Below are positions 13,620 to 15,944 of a stretch of DNA of 15,944 nt, piece by piece (the first letter of the stretch is position 1; every line of letters starts with the position of its first letter). The notes beneath the pieces were generated by a model, which worked only from the letters and a program-made list of their open reading frames with translations, had not been told where the DNA came from and did no database searches. The position numbers were made by a program, and so were the translations under genes. Source of the stretch: an uncultured Clostridia bacterium (lineage in GTDB: Bacteria > Bacillota > Clostridia > Oscillospirales > CAG-272); contig CAMPBZ010000011.1 of assembly GCA_946641795.1 (NCBI GenBank), positions 1 through 15,944 on the forward strand. The letters run 5' to 3'.

Positions 13620-14117
13620 ATGAAAAAGCGAACGCAAAAACTGGCCCTTTTGGGGCTGTTTACCGCCATTGCTATGGTGCTTGCCTGGGTAGAAGTTCTG
13701 CTCCCCCCGCTGTTCTCGGCGGTTCCCGGCATCAAGCTGGGGCTGCCCAACATCGTCATCATCTTCGTGCTTTACCGCATGGGGGTCAAGGAGGCCGCCG
13801 CGGTATCGCTGGTGCGTATGGTGGCGGTGGCGCTGTTGTTCGGCAACCCGATGACCTTTGCTTACAGCCTGGCGGGCGGTGCTTTGAGCCTTGCCGCTAT
13901 GGCAATTTTGCGCCGGCTGGATTTCTTTTCCATCATCGGCGTCAGCGTTGCGGGCGGCGTGCTGCACAACGTTGGGCAAATCCTTTTGGCAATGTTTGTT
14001 TTGCGAACGGCCAAGCTTGGCTATTATATGATCATTCTGGCGGTCACCGGCACGGTTGCTGGCATTTTTATCGGCCTGTGCGGCGGGTTGGCCGTAAAAC
14101 GAGTCAAATGGAGTTAG
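13620..14117 (+). CDS. Gx transporter family protein (Hpre_diP_synt_I type)
   Basis: A 165-residue integral membrane protein with about five or six segments. It begins LALLGLFTAIAMVLAWVE, and the conserved GIKLGLPNIVIIFVLYRMG and FSLAGG-like AYSLAGGALSL segments place it in the family once named heptaprenyl diphosphate synthase component I. That family resembles ECF S components, so a transport role is likelier than isoprenoid synthesis. A flavin or flavin-precursor substrate has been an attractive guess because of its constant ApbE neighbourhood, but nothing here proves it. GGGAGG lies about 5 bases before the ATG. It closes the rnf operon. Confidence 0.85.
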   Translation: MKKRTQKLALLGLFTAIAMVLAWVEVLLPPLFSAVPGIKLGLPNIVIIFVLYRMGVKEAAAVSLVRMVAVALLFGNPMTFAYSLAGGALSLAAMAILRRLDFFSIIGVSVAGGVLHNVGQILLAMFVLRTAKLGYYMIILAVTGTVAGIFIGLCGGLAVKRVKWS

Positions 14118-14139
14118 ACAAAAGCCGAAAATGTCTAAC
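14113..14139 (+). terminator. Inverted repeat at the end of the rnf operon (possible terminator or operator)
   Basis: GTTAGACA (14113-14120) and TGTCTAAC (14132-14139) form a perfect 8-bp stem spanning the stop codon of the Gx gene. No T run follows immediately; T7 appears about 14 bases later. As a terminator it is atypical, and an operator role is possible. Confidence 0.45.
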
Positions 14140-14146
14140 GAGAGAT

Positions 14147-14166
14147 ATTGACATTTTTTTGTCAAT
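14147..14166. repeat. Inverted ATTGACA/TGTCAAT upstream of the lipoprotein promoter
   Basis: ATTGACA (14147-14153), six T, then TGTCAAT (14160-14166), four bases before the real -35 box. It gives extra TTGACA-like boxes in both orientations. It could be a regulator site or a weak hairpin. Confidence 0.45.
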
Positions 14167-14169
14167 TCA

Positions 14170-14198
14170 TTGACAAAACTTCCAAATCATGGTATAAT
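14170..14198 (+). promoter_or_regulatory. Consensus sigma-A promoter of the FMN_bind-like lipoprotein gene
   Basis: TTGACA (14170-14175), a 17-base spacer and TATAAT (14193-14198). It indicates strong expression independent of the rnf operon. Confidence 0.88.
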
Positions 14199-14241
14199 CA
14201 AGATTGCAAAATCCAAAATATATTTTTAAAGGAGAAAAAAC

Positions 14242-15258
14242 ATGAAAAAGTTACTCAGCATTGTTCTCGCGGTTCTTATGGTCGTTTCCGTTCTGGCGCT
14301 CGTCGCCTGCAAAGGAAACACCACCCCCGAAACCCCCAAAACCCTGAAATTCGGTATGGGCGTTGAAGTTTCCGCAAAAGCTTCCGACGCCACTGACGAC
14401 AAAAACGGCTCCTGCGAGGTGGACTCCACCGTTGCTGTGATCACCGTTGACGCCGACGGCAAGGTTGTTGCCTGCAAGATCGACTCCGCGCAAATCAAAG
14501 GTTCCTGGACCGTTGACGGCGAAGCAAACGCCACCACCGATTTCCGCACCAAACTGGAAAAAGGCAACGATTACGGTATGAGCGCAATCGGCAAGAAAGA
14601 ATGGTTTGAACAGATCGCCGCGTTTGAAGGCGTTGTTGCCGGCAAAACCCTTGCCGAGATCAAAGCGCTGGTTGCCGAAGGCGGCAAGGGCGTTGCAGCC
14701 GTTACCACCGCCGGCTGCACCATTACCGTTTCCGACTTTGTAAAAGCCATTGAAAAAGCGTTCGCAAATCTTGCCGACTCCAACGCGACCGCCGCTTCTA
14801 CCCTGAAACTGGGGTTGGCGACCGAGCAGGAGAAGCAAGTTAACGCAATTGCCGCAAACGAGGAAGAGGAAATTGCTGCAAAAGACGGCACGATTGAGTT
14901 TGACACCACTATTTTCGGCGCCGCCGTTGACGCAAACGGAAAGGTTGTTGCCGTTGATACCGACTGCACACAGGTCAAATTCACCTTTGACGCTAACGGC
15001 GCTTCCACCTTTACGGCTACCGAAGTGCTCACCAAACGCCAGAAGGGCAACGCCTACGGTATGAGCGGTGCCGGAAAGACCGAATGGTTTGCCCAGGCCG
15101 ACGCATTTGAAACCCAGTGCATTGGCAAGACCGCCGCTGAAATCGTAGCGCTTGTCGGCACGGACGGAAAGGGTGTTGAAGCCGTTCAGACCGCGGGATG
15201 CACCATTACCGCTTCCGGTTTTGCAGCCGCCGCCGCAAAGATTGCCCCTGCAAAATAA
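14242..15258 (+). CDS. Lipoprotein with two tandem FMN-binding-like domains (altered AGCT motifs)
   Basis: 338 residues. The signal peptide ends in the lipobox LVAC with acylated Cys23. Two homologous halves follow (about 34-180 and 187-335). Each has a YGMSxxGKxEWFxQxxAFE segment, then GKTxxEIxALV, then GKGVxAVxTAGCTIT followed by a helix (SDFVKAIEKAF in the first). The order and spacing match the end of FMN_bind domains such as RnfG, where the same place reads AISGATYTTNGYLKAIENAF. Here the motif is AGCT at 157-160 and 318-321, keeping the last Thr but adding a Cys and losing the Ser. It probably lies outside the membrane near Rnf. It has its own consensus promoter, the ribosome binding site AAAGGAG and a terminator before apbE. 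Flavin binding is inferred, not shown. Confidence 0.75.
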   Translation: MKKLLSIVLAVLMVVSVLALVACKGNTTPETPKTLKFGMGVEVSAKASDATDDKNGSCEVDSTVAVITVDADGKVVACKIDSAQIKGSWTVDGEANATTDFRTKLEKGNDYGMSAIGKKEWFEQIAAFEGVVAGKTLAEIKALVAEGGKGVAAVTTAGCTITVSDFVKAIEKAFANLADSNATAASTLKLGLATEQEKQVNAIAANEEEEIAAKDGTIEFDTTIFGAAVDANGKVVAVDTDCTQVKFTFDANGASTFTATEVLTKRQKGNAYGMSGAGKTEWFAQADAFETQCIGKTAAEIVALVGTDGKGVEAVQTAGCTITASGFAAAAAKIAPAK

Positions 15259-15273
15259 TTTTGCAAAACAAAT

Positions 15274-15305
15274 AAAAATGGGAGGCATTGCCTCCCATTT
15301 TTGCT
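15274..15305 (+). terminator. Terminator between the lipoprotein gene and apbE
   Basis: A perfect 13-bp stem (15274-15286 with 15290-15302) with an ATT loop and T5. It lies 16 bases after the lipoprotein stop and 18 bases before the apbE start. No promoter is visible in between, so apbE is probably expressed by read-through at a lower level. Confidence 0.85.
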
Positions 15306-15319
15306 ATAAGGAAGGATCA

Positions 15320-15944
15320 ATGAAAAAAAGAATTTTGATCGTTTTGGCGGCGGGGTTGATGCTTTGTTCTTCCCTTCTGCTTCCCGCTTGCAAAAAAACG
15401 CCCGCGCTTCAAAAATACTCCGATTACAGCTTCGACTATTTTGATACCGTTTCCACCATTACCGGCTACGCCGAAAGCCGGGAAGCGTTTGACGAAATTG
15501 CAAAAAGCGTTTTTGCCGAGCTGAAAGAATACCACCGCCTTTACACCATTTACAACCGCTACGAGGGGCTGGAAAACCTGCGCACCATCAACGACCTGAA
15601 AGACGGCGTTCACCGCACCGTTCCCGTTGACCGGCGCATCATTGACCTGCTCCTTTACGCCAAAGAGCTTTATGCGCTGACCGGCGGAAAAATGAATATT
15701 GCTATGGGAAGCGTGCTTTCCATTTGGCACGAGTACCGCACCGAAGGCATTGACGACCCCACGGCCGCCGAACTGCCCCCGATGGAGGCGTTGACCGCCG
15801 CCGCCGAGCACACCGATATTGCGAACCTCGTCATTGACGAGGAGGCTTGCACGGTGACCTTGACCGACCCGAAAATGAAGCTGGATGTTGGTGCCATTGC
15901 CAAAGGCTACGCCGTGGAAATGGTGGCGCAAGGCTTGGAAAAGC
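15320..15944 (+). CDS. apbE: ApbE, FAD:protein FMN transferase (lipoprotein), C-terminus beyond the window
   Basis: 208 residues are visible of a family normally about 330-350 long; the frame is open to the window end. A signal peptide ends in the lipobox LPAC (Cys24). Family landmarks follow: FDTVSTITGY near the start of the mature protein, then EYHRLYTIYNRYEG, the substrate-binding loop TGGKMNIAMGSVLSIWHEYR and the strongly conserved LDVGAIAKGYAVE. ApbE moves FMN from FAD onto a Thr of target motifs such as SGAT, with Mg2+. Natural targets here are RnfD, both sites of RnfG and possibly the neighbouring lipoprotein. GGAAGG precedes the ATG by about 5 bases. The C-terminal metal-binding residues cannot be checked. 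Confidence 0.95.
   Translation, partial: MKKRILIVLAAGLMLCSSLLLPACKKTPALQKYSDYSFDYFDTVSTITGYAESREAFDEIAKSVFAELKEYHRLYTIYNRYEGLENLRTINDLKDGVHRTVPVDRRIIDLLLYAKELYALTGGKMNIAMGSVLSIWHEYRTEGIDDPTAAELPPMEALTAAAEHTDIANLVIDEEACTVTLTDPKMKLDVGAIAKGYAVEMVAQGLEK

Noticed and set aside
14251..15288. Minus-strand frame of 345 codons opposite the lipoprotein
   Set aside because: Gly/Asn/Phe-rich shadow with no signals. The plus-strand gene has a promoter, ribosome binding site, signal peptide and terminator.

Overview
The window looks like chromosomal DNA of an anaerobic Firmicutes (Clostridia-type) bacterium, probably an uncultured gut or rumen lineage. The evidence is strong AGGAGG-type ribosome binding sites, near-perfect TTGACA-17-TATAAT promoters in AT-rich gaps, U-tailed hairpin terminators, a clostridial-order rnfCDGEAB operon, a BspA-type leucine-rich-repeat protein and a preQ1-I riboswitch in front of queT. 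The coding DNA from about 3500 onward is moderately GC-rich. The segment from about 900 to 3170 is AT-rich and looks like accessory DNA. Species cannot be named from the sequence alone.

Layout. (1) 1-365: three tRNA genes arranged divergently, tRNA-Ala(GGC, cut by the window edge) and tRNA-Thr(CGU) on the minus strand and tRNA-Ala(CGC) on the plus strand, each side with its own consensus promoter. (2) 366-805: a repeat-rich stretch with no gene. It holds two perfect 159-bp tandem units, each ending in a copy of the 3' end of tRNA-Ala with one extra base in the T-loop, then a long terminator hairpin and degenerate heptamer repeats in inverted orientation. (3) 866-3330: an accessory module with a small XRE repressor-like gene (TTG start), a strong promoter with a 26-bp perfect palindrome at its start point, and a long secreted or anchored BspA-like LRR protein. 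(4) 3400-5294: a preQ1-riboswitch-controlled queT-cca operon. (5) 5308-7425: a minus-strand HIT hydrolase, an FkbM-type methyltransferase and a MutX-like NUDIX hydrolase. (6) 7477-14117: one long operon, rnfCDGEAB plus a NusG-domain-II protein and a Gx-type transporter. (7) 14170-end: a strongly promoted lipoprotein with two tandem FMN-binding-like domains, an internal terminator, then the ApbE flavin transferase, cut by the window end.

How the genes work together. The Rnf complex couples ferredoxin:NAD+ electron transfer to ion pumping. It needs covalent FMN on RnfD and RnfG, and ApbE makes that bond. RnfG here is about twice the usual length, with two flavinylation motifs, and the downstream lipoprotein carries two altered motifs (AGCT where SGAT is expected). 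Together these suggest an enlarged extracytosolic flavin relay around Rnf, which is the most interesting functional hypothesis of the window. The most unusual non-coding structure is the tRNA-3'-end tandem array.
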